Counted from the first letter of the stretch, positions 37,859 through 47,443 are shown. The stretch: DNA of 64,000 bases from Anaerolineae bacterium (GCA_025055175.1 JANWYT010000032.1:62001-126000), one strand, 5' to 3'. Notes: generated by a model not told the origin, from the letters alone. Numbers and translations are program-made.

Positions 37859-39355
37859 GTGGCCCAGAACGACCTAAATGCCCTGCTCCAGCAGGCCATC
37901 GCCAGCGCCAAGCGCGGCGAACGCACCCTGGCGCGTCAGCAACTAGAGCAGGTCATCGCCCGCGACGAGGACAACGAGTTGGCCTGGATTTGGCTGGCTG
38001 GCGTGGTTAACACCCCGCGCGAGCGGCGCGTGTGTCTGGAGCGCGTCTTGGCCATCAACCCGCGCAACCAGCGCGCGCGCCAGGCTCTAGAACAACTCAG
38101 CGCTCAAGAGAGCGGCAGGCGCGCCCCTGCACCTGTCAACAGCCGTCGCGTAGCAGGTGGGGCGCGGGACAGCAGCAGCGGCCTGACCAACCTGCTGATC
38201 GTAGTGCTGGTGCTGGCAGTCATCGGCTTGGGCGGGGCGATCATCAATCGCCTATCGCCGCCAGTACAGACGGTCGTGCTGGCCACTTCGCTGCCTACTG
38301 AGCCTCCTTTCACGCGCACCCCCGTGCCGACGATCACGCCGCCTATCGTCATCGTGACGCGCAGCCTGCTGCCCACCCTGGCGCCAACCTTCACTCCTAC
38401 AGCGACGTTCACGCCCAGCAGCACGCCTTCGCCAGCCCCGACTGACTTCCCGCTCAGGGACTATCAACTGCTCTACGCTGCGCGCGCCAGGGATCAAGCT
38501 CAGCCTGATTTGTTCGCCATACGCGCCGACGGCAGCGCTGAGCAACGGCTGCTGAGCCAGGCAGGCCAGATGGCCTTCAGCGCCGACGGCCAGCGCCTGA
38601 CCTTCATCCGCCAGCAGCCTTCTACCCTGGCAGAAGCCGATCAAGGGACGGACGAAACAGCACTCCCCGCGGTCGTTGGCGAAATTTACCTAGCCGAGAG
38701 CGCCAACCTAGAGGCGGCGCGCCAAGTCTCGCGTCTAGAGGTGGCTTCTGCGTTCTCTCCGCGTCTCTCGCCTGATGGTACACTCATCGTCTTCTATTCA
38801 CCTTACGACGGCGACGACGAGCTATGGCTGCTCAACTCAGAGACACAGCTCGTGAGCAAACTGACCGACAACGAAGAAATCACGGATCGTGATCCATCCT
38901 GGTCGCCTGATGGTCGGCAAATCGTCTTCAGCTCCGATCGCCAGTCGCCTGGCCTGCCCGACTTGTATGTGCTGACGCTCAACGAGGGTGCTGAGCCAGA
39001 GGTGCGCCTGCTCATCGACAATCCTGGCAGCAGCACCGCGCCCGCTTGGTCGCCCGATGGCCGCTGGATCGCCTATTTGAACGACAACGGCGGCAGCGCC
39101 AACGTGTGGGTCGTCGGAGCAGACGGCCAGCGCAACCAGCGCGTGACGATCAGCACAGCCGAAGACCGCGCCCCGTCTTGGTCGCCCGACGCGCGCTTCA
39201 TCGCCTTCGCCTCCAACCGGCAAGACGAGCGTTTCCAGCTTTACATAGTTGAGTGGACGACGCGCCAAGTGACGCGCATCACCCAGCACGAGCTAGACGT
39301 GAGCGCCACTAGCTTCCGCCCTGACTTGCTCATGCGCCTGCGCCTGCGCCCTTGA
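37859..39355 (+). CDS. TPR-transmembrane-TolB-like propeller protein
   Basis: 498 residues starting at GTG 37859 behind GAGGAGG. TPR-like helices (about 1-80), a membrane helix (about 108-130), a Thr/Pro linker (about 140-195), then an outward beta-propeller with WD40-like/PD40 repeats. The repeats are visible as phrases such as DPSWSPDGRQIVFSSDRQ, APAWSPDGRWIAYLND and APSWSPDARFIAFASN. The TPR domain faces the cytoplasm and the propeller the outside, so the protein could pass information or anchor partners across the membrane. Not a TolB orthologue; no Tol genes are near. Confidence 0.85.
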   Translation: MAQNDLNALLQQAIASAKRGERTLARQQLEQVIARDEDNELAWIWLAGVVNTPRERRVCLERVLAINPRNQRARQALEQLSAQESGRRAPAPVNSRRVAGGARDSSSGLTNLLIVVLVLAVIGLGGAIINRLSPPVQTVVLATSLPTEPPFTRTPVPTITPPIVIVTRSLLPTLAPTFTPTATFTPSSTPSPAPTDFPLRDYQLLYAARARDQAQPDLFAIRADGSAEQRLLSQAGQMAFSADGQRLTFIRQQPSTLAEADQGTDETALPAVVGEIYLAESANLEAARQVSRLEVASAFSPRLSPDGTLIVFYSPYDGDDELWLLNSETQLVSKLTDNEEITDRDPSWSPDGRQIVFSSDRQSPGLPDLYVLTLNEGAEPEVRLLIDNPGSSTAPAWSPDGRWIAYLNDNGGSANVWVVGADGQRNQRVTISTAEDRAPSWSPDARFIAFASNRQDERFQLYIVEWTTRQVTRITQHELDVSATSFRPDLLMRLRLRP

Positions 39356-39384
39356 TATTCCCCCTTTGAAGGAGAGACCATTCG

Positions 39385-40926
39385 ATGGCCAAAGCTCAAG
39401 AGTTGCTGCAACAGGGCCTACAAGCCCTGGAAGCCAAAGATCGGGCCAAAGCTCGCGACCTGCTCACCCAGGCGATGGAAGAAGACCCCAACAGCGTCGA
39501 GATCTGGGTGGCGCTCTCGAAGGCCACCGACGATGTAGATGAGAAGCGAATCGCCCTGGCTTCTATCTTGCAGCTTGACCCCAACAACGCTTACGCCAAA
39601 GCCGAGCTAGCCAAAGCCGAGCAGGAGAAGGCGCGCACCTCTGAGGACGTTGAGATCGTCCCAGGAATTACGCGGCGCATGGCGCGCAATACGGCTGTAG
39701 GCCTGACGCTGTACACTATGCTGGTGTGCGGCCTGGCCTTCATCGTTCAGTCGAACATCGTAGGGAGCTACAACGCCCGACAGGCCCAGATTGCCCAGGA
39801 ATTCCAGGCGGCAACGGCTGCCGTCCTGGCCATCACCGAGAGCTGGGAGACGGCCACTCAAGGCGCAGCGGAGACGGCGACTCAGGTCGCGCTCAATGTT
39901 CAGGCGACACTCTTCGCTCAGGCATCGCCCACACCCACAGCCACCGCGACCCGCTCCCGCGATCTGCCCACGCCCATCCCGCCCACCGCCACGCCGACCT
40001 CATTCGTAGTGCAGATCACGCCGCCGCCCTCTAGCTTGTCAGGGAGCATTCTGGCCTGGGGAGGTAGCGTCTTCAATCCAGAGGTGCAGGGCTTCCTCAA
40101 CCTGCTGCAAATCCCTGCCAGAGGCGGTGAGCCGACGCGCGTCAATCGCGACACAGTGCGCTTCCCCACCAGCAACCTCAGCGCCTCGCGCTTGGTCTAC
40201 ATGCGCGCTCTGCGCCCCGCCTGGGTTTTGTATCTCGTCGGGACGAATCGTGACTTGGGCGACGACCTCGCCCCGCGCTTCGCCCAACTCCAGGTGGAGA
40301 ATTTGCGCCAACCACGTTTGTCTAGCCAGGGCAACCACCTCATCTTCATCGCCGATACGCCGCTGCTCGGCTCATCGGCCATCTTCATGTATAACCTGAG
40401 CGACAACCGCTCGATACGCCTGACCAGCGACATCGCCCAGTACCAGAGCGCCGATGTGAACGCCGATGGCACATTGGTCATTGCTGCCAAAGCTTCGGCG
40501 GATGGCGGCAGCGATCTAGTGCTGATCCGTACCGACGATGAGGCCAACGGCTTCCGCCAATTCGCCCTGACGGCCGATGGTGGCGTCACTGTAGAGGCCT
40601 TCCCGCGCTTCGGCCCGGACAGTGCGCAAATTATCTTCCAGGCTCACAGGGGCAATCCCAGCGACAATGACTTGTACGCAGGTCGCCTACTCGGTTCAAG
40701 CGATCCCAACATCGGCTTCAGCTTGGCTGGCGGAGCGCAGCTATTCTACCAAACGCCCAACGATGAGATTTATCCTGTCTTTAGCCCGAATGGGCGGCAT
40801 GTGGCCTTCGCCAGCAATCGTAGTGGGGTCTACAACATCCACATCATCGACTTCAATGACCGCAGCCTAGTCTACCAGCTCACTAGCGAAGTGCAGCCCG
40901 TCTACCCCGCTGATTGGACGAACTAA
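39385..40926 (+). CDS. TPR-transmembrane-propeller protein, paralogue of the preceding gene
   Basis: 513 residues, ATG behind GGAGAGACC. It has the same order as its neighbour: TPR-like helices (1-85, with AQELLQQGLQALEAKDRAKA), membrane helix (about 107-127), an extracytoplasmic helical stretch and Thr/Pro linker (about 130-215), and a propeller whose repeats are more degenerate (VFSPNGRHVAFASNRSG, RFGPDSAQIIFQAHRGN). It probably arose by duplication of the upstream gene. Function unknown. The GT9 gene follows after nine bases. Confidence 0.83.
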   Translation: MAKAQELLQQGLQALEAKDRAKARDLLTQAMEEDPNSVEIWVALSKATDDVDEKRIALASILQLDPNNAYAKAELAKAEQEKARTSEDVEIVPGITRRMARNTAVGLTLYTMLVCGLAFIVQSNIVGSYNARQAQIAQEFQAATAAVLAITESWETATQGAAETATQVALNVQATLFAQASPTPTATATRSRDLPTPIPPTATPTSFVVQITPPPSSLSGSILAWGGSVFNPEVQGFLNLLQIPARGGEPTRVNRDTVRFPTSNLSASRLVYMRALRPAWVLYLVGTNRDLGDDLAPRFAQLQVENLRQPRLSSQGNHLIFIADTPLLGSSAIFMYNLSDNRSIRLTSDIAQYQSADVNADGTLVIAAKASADGGSDLVLIRTDDEANGFRQFALTADGGVTVEAFPRFGPDSAQIIFQAHRGNPSDNDLYAGRLLGSSDPNIGFSLAGGAQLFYQTPNDEIYPVFSPNGRHVAFASNRSGVYNIHIIDFNDRSLVYQLTSEVQPVYPADWTN

Positions 40927-40935
40927 GGCTGAGCT

Positions 40936-41967
40936 GTGCGCATCGTCCTGGTATTGCCCTGCTGCATTGGCGATGTTGTGCTAGGGACAGCCGTCCTCAC
41001 TGCGCTGCGTCGTGCCTATCCGCAGGCCCACATTGCCTGGGCTGTGGGCGAATGGTCAGCGCAAGCGGTAGCCAATCATCCACATGTCGATGAGCTTATC
41101 GATACAGGCAGGGCAGCCCTGCCTTTGTACAACCTGACAGACTTCTGGCGCTTTGTGGGCAAACTGCGCGCGGGTTGCTACGACCTGATGGTGTCGCTGG
41201 TGCGCTCTCCGCTGATGAGCCTGGCAGCGTTGGCCAGCGGCATTCCCCAGCGGGCAGGCCTGGACAGCGGTGGGCGCGGCTTCGGCTACACGCACCGCGC
41301 TCGCGTTGATCCGCACCAGGTACGCCACGAGTCTGAGATTTATCTGGAGACATGTCGCGTCCTGGGCTTGAATACGCAAAATGCCACGCCCAACGTGCCG
41401 CTAGACGCTCAAGCGCGCCAGCAAGTGCGCGCGCTGCTAGATGAGCGCGGCCTGCGCCGACCCTACATCGTCCTCAACCCTGGTGGCGGGGTCAACCCTG
41501 GTATGACCCTCAGCGCCAAGCGCTATCCCATCCCCTGGTTGGCCGAGATTGGCCTGACGCTGGCTCAAGAGAATAACGCGGCGCTGGTGCTGTTGGGAGG
41601 CCCTGATGATGGCGCGCTGCTGGAGGTGCTGCGCTCCGCCATCGGCTGTGATTGGCCCATGCTCAGCTTGGCAGGACGGCTCAGCTTCCCACAGATCGGC
41701 GCACTGGCTTACGACTCGCTGCTGTATTTGGGCAACGACAGCGGTTTGACGCACTACGCCAGCGCCATCGGCGCGCCAACTGTCATGCTTCTAGGGCCAA
41801 CTGACCCCCGCCGCTATGGCCCAGCTGGGCCAAACAGCCTGGCCTTGTGGAAGCCCTGGCAGGCAGACGCGCGCGGGGTGTCGGCTGGCGTGCAGAATTG
41901 GGACTGGGAATGCGACGGCTTGCGTCCGGAAGCGGCCCTAGCTGAACTACGCGCCTGGCTGGGCTGA
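40936..41967 (+). CDS. Glycosyltransferase family 9 protein
   Basis: 343 residues from GTG 40936. The heptosyltransferase-type GT-B fold is evident from MRIVLVLPCCIGDVVLGTAVLTALRRAYP at the start, LNPGGGVNPG (about 175) and YLGNDSGLTHYASAIGAPTVMLLGPTDPRRYGP (about 255-290), the sugar-nucleotide site. Family members move heptoses or other sugars onto lipids or surface polymers. With no LPS genes here the acceptor is unknown. It is the last gene of the TPR/propeller operon. Confidence 0.9.
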   Translation: MRIVLVLPCCIGDVVLGTAVLTALRRAYPQAHIAWAVGEWSAQAVANHPHVDELIDTGRAALPLYNLTDFWRFVGKLRAGCYDLMVSLVRSPLMSLAALASGIPQRAGLDSGGRGFGYTHRARVDPHQVRHESEIYLETCRVLGLNTQNATPNVPLDAQARQQVRALLDERGLRRPYIVLNPGGGVNPGMTLSAKRYPIPWLAEIGLTLAQENNAALVLLGGPDDGALLEVLRSAIGCDWPMLSLAGRLSFPQIGALAYDSLLYLGNDSGLTHYASAIGAPTVMLLGPTDPRRYGPAGPNSLALWKPWQADARGVSAGVQNWDWECDGLRPEAALAELRAWLG

Positions 41968-42034
41968 GCATCGAGCGCAGGTCGAACCGCGCTGCCTCCG
42001 CCAGAGCAGCCTGCTCCAAGCCTGAGGCCATGAT

Positions 42035-42499
42035 TCACAGCGGCCCTGTTCCACCCACTCCGCGCACTTGGCCCACGACAGCCAGCAGCTGGGGCAAGGC
42101 AGCGTCCACGCCCTGAGCAGCGTAGCATATCGCCACCAGGCCCAGCGCCAGAGCATGGGAGTAGCGCGCCCCGACGGGTTCGTCGCCCACCATCGCCAGG
42201 CGCAAAGAAGGCAACAGCAAGCTCATCTCGTCCAGCACCAGGGCCGTCGCGGCGCTCAGGCGCGCCCAAGCGGGTAGGGGACGACCCGTGATCGTCCGTT
42301 GCTGGCGCGCGCTGCGCAAATCGAAGTGGGCCTTGCCGCCCAGGTCATGAGCGTAGAGCAGGCAGCCCCGACCCGCCTGGCAATCGGCGGCGGCCCACAT
42401 AGCGCGCCCGTCTACCGCCACCAACCATTGCGGGGGACTGTCCGTCACCTGCTGGAAGGCCACCAACAGGCGCAGCGGCGGATCGGAGAGGATGGGCAT
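42035..42499 (-). CDS. Unrecognised protein, faintly like part of a GHMP kinase
   Basis: 154 residues, ATG 42499, ending convergent with the GT9 gene. I do not recognise it with confidence. The order LVAVDGRAMWAA, CLLYAHDLGGKAHFDL, WARLSAATALV and VGDEPVGARYSHALALG recalls the N-terminal half of galactokinase-type GHMP kinases, where the last stretch would be the ATP loop (PxGAGLSSS). The serines are lost here, the sugar motif is missing and no C-terminal half exists. It could be a decayed or repurposed fragment, or unrelated. The hydrolase upstream starts 27 bases away in the same direction. Confidence 0.5.
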   Translation of the reverse strand: MPILSDPPLRLLVAFQQVTDSPPQWLVAVDGRAMWAAADCQAGRGCLLYAHDLGGKAHFDLRSARQQRTITGRPLPAWARLSAATALVLDEMSLLLPSLRLAMVGDEPVGARYSHALALGLVAICYAAQGVDAALPQLLAVVGQVRGVGGTGPL

Positions 42500-42526
42500 A
42501 AGCCGCTTAGCTCACCGAAGTGACCA

Positions 42527-43579
42527 TCAGCCCTGCAGCCAGCGGTGCAGCGCCGCGTTGAAGGCTTCAGGCTGTTCCAGATAGGGAGTGTGGCCAGCGT
42601 CCAGCACGAGCTCCTCATAGCGCCCACCGCTGGCCTTGTACTTCTCCAAGACCATGCGCGTTTGGCTGACCATCAGCTGAGGCGGGTAAACATCCTCGCC
42701 AGGATAGCCAGGGATAGCGCCAATCTTGCCCAGGAAGCCCATCTCAAAGGCGCTGGTGTCGCTGACGATCTGATCGTGCGCGCCGCGCACCCACAGGATG
42801 GGCGGCTTGGCGTCTAAGCCATACAGAGCGTCGATGGGCTTCTGATAGGCTGGCGTCAGAGCGTTAATCAGGCCCATCTTGCCAGGAGCGACGTACGGCC
42901 AGTTGGGCGATGAGGTCATGTCCCCTGGATAATCTTCCGGTCCGGTGTGAGTGGAGAGCAGTGAGGAGAGCAGCTCTTCCTCGCGGGCGGGCTTGAAAGG
43001 CTGCCTGAAGTAGAAATTGAGCATGACGTTGCGCGGCGCCATTGGATCATCGGCGCTGCGATCCTCGGCAGCAATGCGCTGGGCGAAGGCAGGGTTGACT
43101 GTGCCACCGCCGCTGCCAGCGAAGTCGTCCCATACGGGTGAGCCATCTGCCCTGGTGCCGCCGAAGCCAAAAGGCGAGCCAGGACAGACTAGAGTCGCTG
43201 TCAGCACCGCCTCTGGAGCATCCATGAGCAAGCGCCACAACACCGAGCCACCAGCGCTATGACCGACGAAATGGGCCTGCTTCAGGCTCAGCGCCTCTAG
43301 CAGGGCCAACAGGTCTTCCACTAAATCGCCCAAACCTCGCGTGGCGTCGATTTTGGCAGCAGGATCAGCGTCGCCGAAGCCGCGCTGATCGATTGCGATG
43401 CCTCGAAAGCCGTCGGGCAGAGCCAGCATAGTCTCTTCCCAGAAAGTAGCGCTGCTGGCGTTGCCATGCACGAAGACGACGGGGATGCCATCATCAGGGC
43501 CGCTGAACAGGACGCGCGTCGCTAAGCGGGCGCTCTGGACAGTCTGAGCGCGAATACCTTCCATCGTGGGAATACTCAT
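42527..43579 (-). CDS. Alpha/beta-fold hydrolase
   Basis: 350 residues from ATG 43579, with GAGGAG 8 bases before it. Alpha/beta hydrolase with oxyanion loop VFVHGNASSATFWEE, nucleophile Ser in VGHSAGGSVLW (about 113), an acid in the VRGAHDQ region (about 270), and catalytic His in LDAGHTPYLEQP (about 332). An insert of about 80 residues after the nucleophile forms a cap. Substrate unknown; haloalkane-dehalogenase, epoxide-hydrolase and esterase members share this pattern. Confidence 0.9.
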   Translation of the reverse strand: MSIPTMEGIRAQTVQSARLATRVLFSGPDDGIPVVFVHGNASSATFWEETMLALPDGFRGIAIDQRGFGDADPAAKIDATRGLGDLVEDLLALLEALSLKQAHFVGHSAGGSVLWRLLMDAPEAVLTATLVCPGSPFGFGGTRADGSPVWDDFAGSGGGTVNPAFAQRIAAEDRSADDPMAPRNVMLNFYFRQPFKPAREEELLSSLLSTHTGPEDYPGDMTSSPNWPYVAPGKMGLINALTPAYQKPIDALYGLDAKPPILWVRGAHDQIVSDTSAFEMGFLGKIGAIPGYPGEDVYPPQLMVSQTRMVLEKYKASGGRYEELVLDAGHTPYLEQPEAFNAALHRWLQG

Positions 43580-43675
43580 AGCGTCTCTCCTCGTCAAAAG
43601 CGACGAACAAGCTCTCTAACAGTACGATCTTAGCCTATCCCAGGCCAGATGAGCAACCGCTATCGGGACGAGCCT

Positions 43676-43704
43676 TTGACCCCACGCAGGCTCTCCGCTA
43701 GACT
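43676..43704 (+). promoter_or_regulatory. Promoter of the GH13 gene
   Basis: TTGACC (43676-43681), 17-base spacer, TAGACT (43699-43704), about 80 bases before the ATG at 43785. Confidence 0.6.
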
Positions 43705-43784
43705 GAAGACAAATCGCCACAGGGCGCGCCAGTGCGCTGGAAAACCTCGGTCATTCGGCAGCCCACCACCGAAACGGAGTCCTC

Positions 43785-45653
43785 ATGCACCTGCCCGACT
43801 GGACGCAAGGCGTCCATCACGACGGCTCGGAAGCTTATGTCTCCAACCCCTACCCACGTCAGGGCGAACAGGTCTGGTTGGGCCTGCGCGTGCCGAAGAC
43901 AGCTCCTGTCACGGCAGCCTTCGTGCGCACCACCGTCGATGGCGAGACGCACCACGCCAAGATGGTCGTCGTCCGCGAATACCCTACCTACAACTTGTGG
44001 CGCGCCGCTCTGACTGTCACTCAGCCCCAGTACGACTACCGCTTCAAACTGATGACCGACGAGGGCATGTATTACCTGAACGCCATCGGCATTTCACGGG
44101 CTGATAGCCCCGACTACTACGATTTCAAACTGCTGGTGGACTACCAAGCGCCACACTGGGTGCGCGAACAGGTCTTCTACCAAATCTTTCCTGACCGCTT
44201 CTACAACGGCGACCCCAGCAACGACGTCCAGGACGACGAATGGGAACGCGAAGGCATGAAGACGCGGCGCATGCCCTGGGGCGCCAGCCCCGTCCCCTGG
44301 GAAGCAGGGCGCAGCATCGATTTCTTTGGCGGCGATTTGCAGGGTATCGCGGCCAAACTGGATTACATCCAGCAGCTTGGGGTGACAGCTCTTTACTTGA
44401 CGCCTATCTTCACGGCCGCCAGCAACCATCGCTACGACGTGACGCGCTACGACGAAGTCGATCCACACCTGGGCGGCGACTCGGCCCTGGCAGAGTTACG
44501 CGCTGCGCTCAGCGTGCGAGCCATGCGCCTCATGCTGGACATCACTCCCAACCACGTTGGCGTCACCCACGACTGGCTCAGGGCCGCTGAAGCGGATCGG
44601 CAGAGCGAAGAAGCTGGTTTTTTCTTCTACGACGAGGCCACAGGCGCGTATGAGACCTGGCTCGGCGTGTCTTCGCTCATCAAGCTGAACTACGGCAGCC
44701 AAGCCCTGCGCGAGCGCATGTATCGTCGGCCTGACTCGGCGCTGCGCCGCTGGCTGAACCCCCCCTATGCGATTGACGGCTGGCGGCTAGACGTAGCCAA
44801 CATGACCGGCAACCTGTCCATGTCTCAGCTCGATCACGAGGTTTGGCGCGAGGTGCGACCGATCCTTAAGGCCGACAACCCAGAACTCTACCTGCTGGGC
44901 GAGTATTTCATGGACGGCACTATGCACACCCAGGGCGATGAGTTGGACGCCGCCATGAACTACGCTGGCTTCAACATCCCCATGCGCCGCTGGTTGGGCG
45001 GTGAGGACGTCGGCGTGCAGGACGGCCAACCCTACGGTGATCCTCACCTCCTGCCCACCGAGGCGCTGGCCCTGCAGTGGCGACGCTTCATGGCTGCCGT
45101 CCCCTACGTCATCGCCTTGCAGCAGTTCAACCAACTAGAGAGCCACGACACCACCCGCTTGCTCTACGTCGTCAAGGGCGACAAGGCCCTATACAAACTG
45201 GGAGTCGCTGTGCTGATGGCCTTTGTCGGTGTGCCGTGCTTGTACTACGGCAGCGAAATTGGCCTGAGCGGGGCGAAAGACCCCGACAACCGCCGCTGCA
45301 TGCCCTGGGATGAAGCCGATTGGGACACCGATTTGCTAGACACGCACCGCCGCCTGAACGCCCTGCGCCGCCAGTCCTCTGCCCTCAAGCACGGTGGCTT
45401 CCAGCTGCTGCTGGCCGAGGGCGAAGTTCTGGCCTTCATGCGCGAGTCCACCAATGAGAAGATCATCATCGTGGGCAATCGCGGCGCGAATCAGACCATC
45501 TCCATCCCTTGTTGGATGGCTGGCCTGGCTGACGGTGCGCACTTGGTGGATGCCCTCAGCGGGTGCGAGGTCATTGTGCGCGGTGGCGAAGCCAGCCTCA
45601 GGCTAGAACACGGTCAAGCAGCTTACCTCAGAGTACAGGCTCAGGGCGAGTAA
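43785..45653 (+). CDS. GH13 alpha-amylase-family enzyme (cyclomaltodextrinase/maltodextrin glucosidase type)
   Basis: 622 residues with an N-terminal beta domain (about 1-115), a catalytic barrel and a C-terminal beta domain. No signal peptide, so it acts in the cytoplasm on maltodextrins or glycogen fragments. QVFYQIFPDRFYNGDPSND is typical of the MalZ/neopullulanase group. Catalytic residues: nucleophile Asp in GWRLDVAN, acid/base Glu in LLGEYFMDG and the third Asp in LESHDTTR. DITPNHVG is conserved region I. Its 3' end overlaps the opposing secreted-protein gene by 13 bases. Confidence 0.93.
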   Translation: MHLPDWTQGVHHDGSEAYVSNPYPRQGEQVWLGLRVPKTAPVTAAFVRTTVDGETHHAKMVVVREYPTYNLWRAALTVTQPQYDYRFKLMTDEGMYYLNAIGISRADSPDYYDFKLLVDYQAPHWVREQVFYQIFPDRFYNGDPSNDVQDDEWEREGMKTRRMPWGASPVPWEAGRSIDFFGGDLQGIAAKLDYIQQLGVTALYLTPIFTAASNHRYDVTRYDEVDPHLGGDSALAELRAALSVRAMRLMLDITPNHVGVTHDWLRAAEADRQSEEAGFFFYDEATGAYETWLGVSSLIKLNYGSQALRERMYRRPDSALRRWLNPPYAIDGWRLDVANMTGNLSMSQLDHEVWREVRPILKADNPELYLLGEYFMDGTMHTQGDELDAAMNYAGFNIPMRRWLGGEDVGVQDGQPYGDPHLLPTEALALQWRRFMAAVPYVIALQQFNQLESHDTTRLLYVVKGDKALYKLGVAVLMAFVGVPCLYYGSEIGLSGAKDPDNRRCMPWDEADWDTDLLDTHRRLNALRRQSSALKHGGFQLLLAEGEVLAFMRESTNEKIIIVGNRGANQTISIPCWMAGLADGAHLVDALSGCEVIVRGGEASLRLEHGQAAYLRVQAQGE

Positions 45654-47323
45654 TAGAAAGCATAGCCCTCCATTGGTATGAACAGCGGCGCGCCCCACCA
45701 CAAAGCCTCTAAAGGTGCGCTGTCTGGAGGCAACTCCACCGTCCACTTAGTGCGGGACTGGTAGGCAAAACTATGCTGGATCATCACCTGGCGCTCGCCC
45801 GTCTGGACGGCGGTGCTGCGCCCATAAGGCGTATAGGCCAGCAGAGCATTGGGCGTGGTGCGCACGTCCACGTTGTCGCGGTCGTCGTCATAGTTGACGC
45901 TGCGCAGGTCGGCGCGCTGAGTGCGCACCCTACCCCTCTCATAAGCCAGATACTCTGCTCCACTCGTCCACAGCAGCGGACGCCTGAGTTGCTCGTCGCT
46001 CAGGGACAAGCGGTGGCGCTCATTGGGACTGATGAGCGCATTCGGCCATGATTCATCGAAGATGTGATCGTACACAATCCAACCTTGCGGCGTACCGTAG
46101 GCTATGTAGCGCCCGTGCACCGAGACGGCTAGCAGCTGACCCCGGCCCAACTGCGCGCTCGGCACGACGAGGCGCTGGCCCGTCGTGCCATATACATCCA
46201 GCAGCCACAGGCCCTCAGCATCCTGGTAGACCAAGTAGCTGCCGTCCGCGCTCCAACGCGCCACACCGCTCCAGCGCACAGGATCGTCGCCGTTCAGGCT
46301 CAGCTCGTGTAGGATTTGAATGGTAGGGTAGTAGGCGCCGGTATAGTTGTCGCTGTTCATCGTGCCAATGCCCCACACGCTCAGGCGCGCACCATCCCAC
46401 ACCACAAAGGCGTCGCTGCTCGGCGAGAACAAGCCTGCTTGGCCTGGCATACGCCAGTTGGCGACTGCCTCTGGTAACCTTTGAAACTCTGTGGAGTCTT
46501 GGTAGTAGGGAAAAAAGCTTGAGTCGAAGCGCAGGCCGTCGTCCTCCCACCACAGGCCGTACACTTCATCAGGCGAGCGCAGCACACAGCCCACTTCGCG
46601 GCAGGCGGGGAGCGGCGAGAACATATTAGGCAGGCTGAAGGGCTGATAAATCTCATCCAGCGGCGGCGTGTTCAGCTTGTAGGGCTGGCCCTCTGGACGC
46701 ACCGAGAAGCGATAGACTGCGCCGTCACGAGTGCGGGCAAAGAGCGGAGCGAACAGCGGCATCCAATGGTCGTAGTCGCCTCGTTCAAACTGGGGCGGTG
46801 GCCCAATCAATGACTCGATCAAGGCGGCGAAATGCTGCGGCGATTCGATCGGAATCCACTCGCTGTCTTCGTCGACGCGCACCATCGGCTGCCATTCGTC
46901 GGCCCTCGTCTCGTGTTTGAGGTCATTCCATTCGCTGTAGTACAAGCCCATCCGCGTGCTGAACGTACCTCCTGCGTTGGCCCTCAGGAACAGGGTGTAA
47001 CCTTCTCCTTCTCTCACTCCGCTCACGCCATCATAGGCACAGCTCAAATCCAGCTCAGCATCGTAGTAGCTGCGCGAATGGGCATTGCTGATACGCTGTA
47101 CCAGCAGCAGGCGCGGCCCCTGGCCCTTCAGGTACTTCCGTACCTCAAAGATGAAGTTCTTGCCCCAGCGATCCACGCGCAAGACTCGGCCTTCAACGAT
47201 TGCATCCGCTTGGTCGACGCTCTGTGCCAACGGTGGCGGCGAGCCGCCTCCGCTGCACGCTTGGGCAGGCAGCGAGGGCCACAGCAGCACAAACAGGAAG
47301 AGTACAGACAGGGGACGGCGCAT
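45641..47323 (-). CDS. Secreted protein with TIMP/NTR-like N-terminus and propeller-like C-terminus
   Basis: 560 residues with a signal peptide (about 1-22, cleavage before CSGGG). The mature N-terminal cysteine and DAIVEGRVLRVDRWGKNFIFEVRKYLKG resemble the OB-fold of TIMP/NTR-like domains, in which the first Cys is essential. The rest (about 190-560) has degenerate WD-type repeats (ARWSADGSYLVYQDAEGLW, AVSVHGRYIAYGTP), suggesting a beta-propeller. It may be a lipoprotein only if the Cys is lipidated, but no lipobox Leu-Ala/Gly-Ser pattern is clear. Function unknown. Confidence 0.8.
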   Translation of the reverse strand: MRRPLSVLFLFVLLWPSLPAQACSGGGSPPPLAQSVDQADAIVEGRVLRVDRWGKNFIFEVRKYLKGQGPRLLLVQRISNAHSRSYYDAELDLSCAYDGVSGVREGEGYTLFLRANAGGTFSTRMGLYYSEWNDLKHETRADEWQPMVRVDEDSEWIPIESPQHFAALIESLIGPPPQFERGDYDHWMPLFAPLFARTRDGAVYRFSVRPEGQPYKLNTPPLDEIYQPFSLPNMFSPLPACREVGCVLRSPDEVYGLWWEDDGLRFDSSFFPYYQDSTEFQRLPEAVANWRMPGQAGLFSPSSDAFVVWDGARLSVWGIGTMNSDNYTGAYYPTIQILHELSLNGDDPVRWSGVARWSADGSYLVYQDAEGLWLLDVYGTTGQRLVVPSAQLGRGQLLAVSVHGRYIAYGTPQGWIVYDHIFDESWPNALISPNERHRLSLSDEQLRRPLLWTSGAEYLAYERGRVRTQRADLRSVNYDDDRDNVDVRTTPNALLAYTPYGRSTAVQTGERQVMIQHSFAYQSRTKWTVELPPDSAPLEALWWGAPLFIPMEGYAFYYSP

Positions 47324-47443
47324 GAAAAACTCCTCGGCTTCGCTTCAACTTACGCTCATTGTACATCCGAAAACTTGAGGGGCGCATAGACGCTCAGCCT
47401 ACGACAGCAAGACGCAAATAAACAACTAAGACGGCTGGCGGGC

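Noticed and set aside
41814-42269. Minus-strand frame overlapping the end of the GT9 gene, considered as the missing C-terminal half of the GHMP-like gene
   Set aside because: Its sequence is Gly/Arg/Ala-rich without GHMP motifs and overlaps the well-supported GT9 end.
43649-44104. 151-residue plus-strand frame overlapping the start of the GH13 gene
   Set aside because: Arg/Pro-rich, a different frame from the enzyme, and it begins upstream of the promoter-proximal region without any motif.
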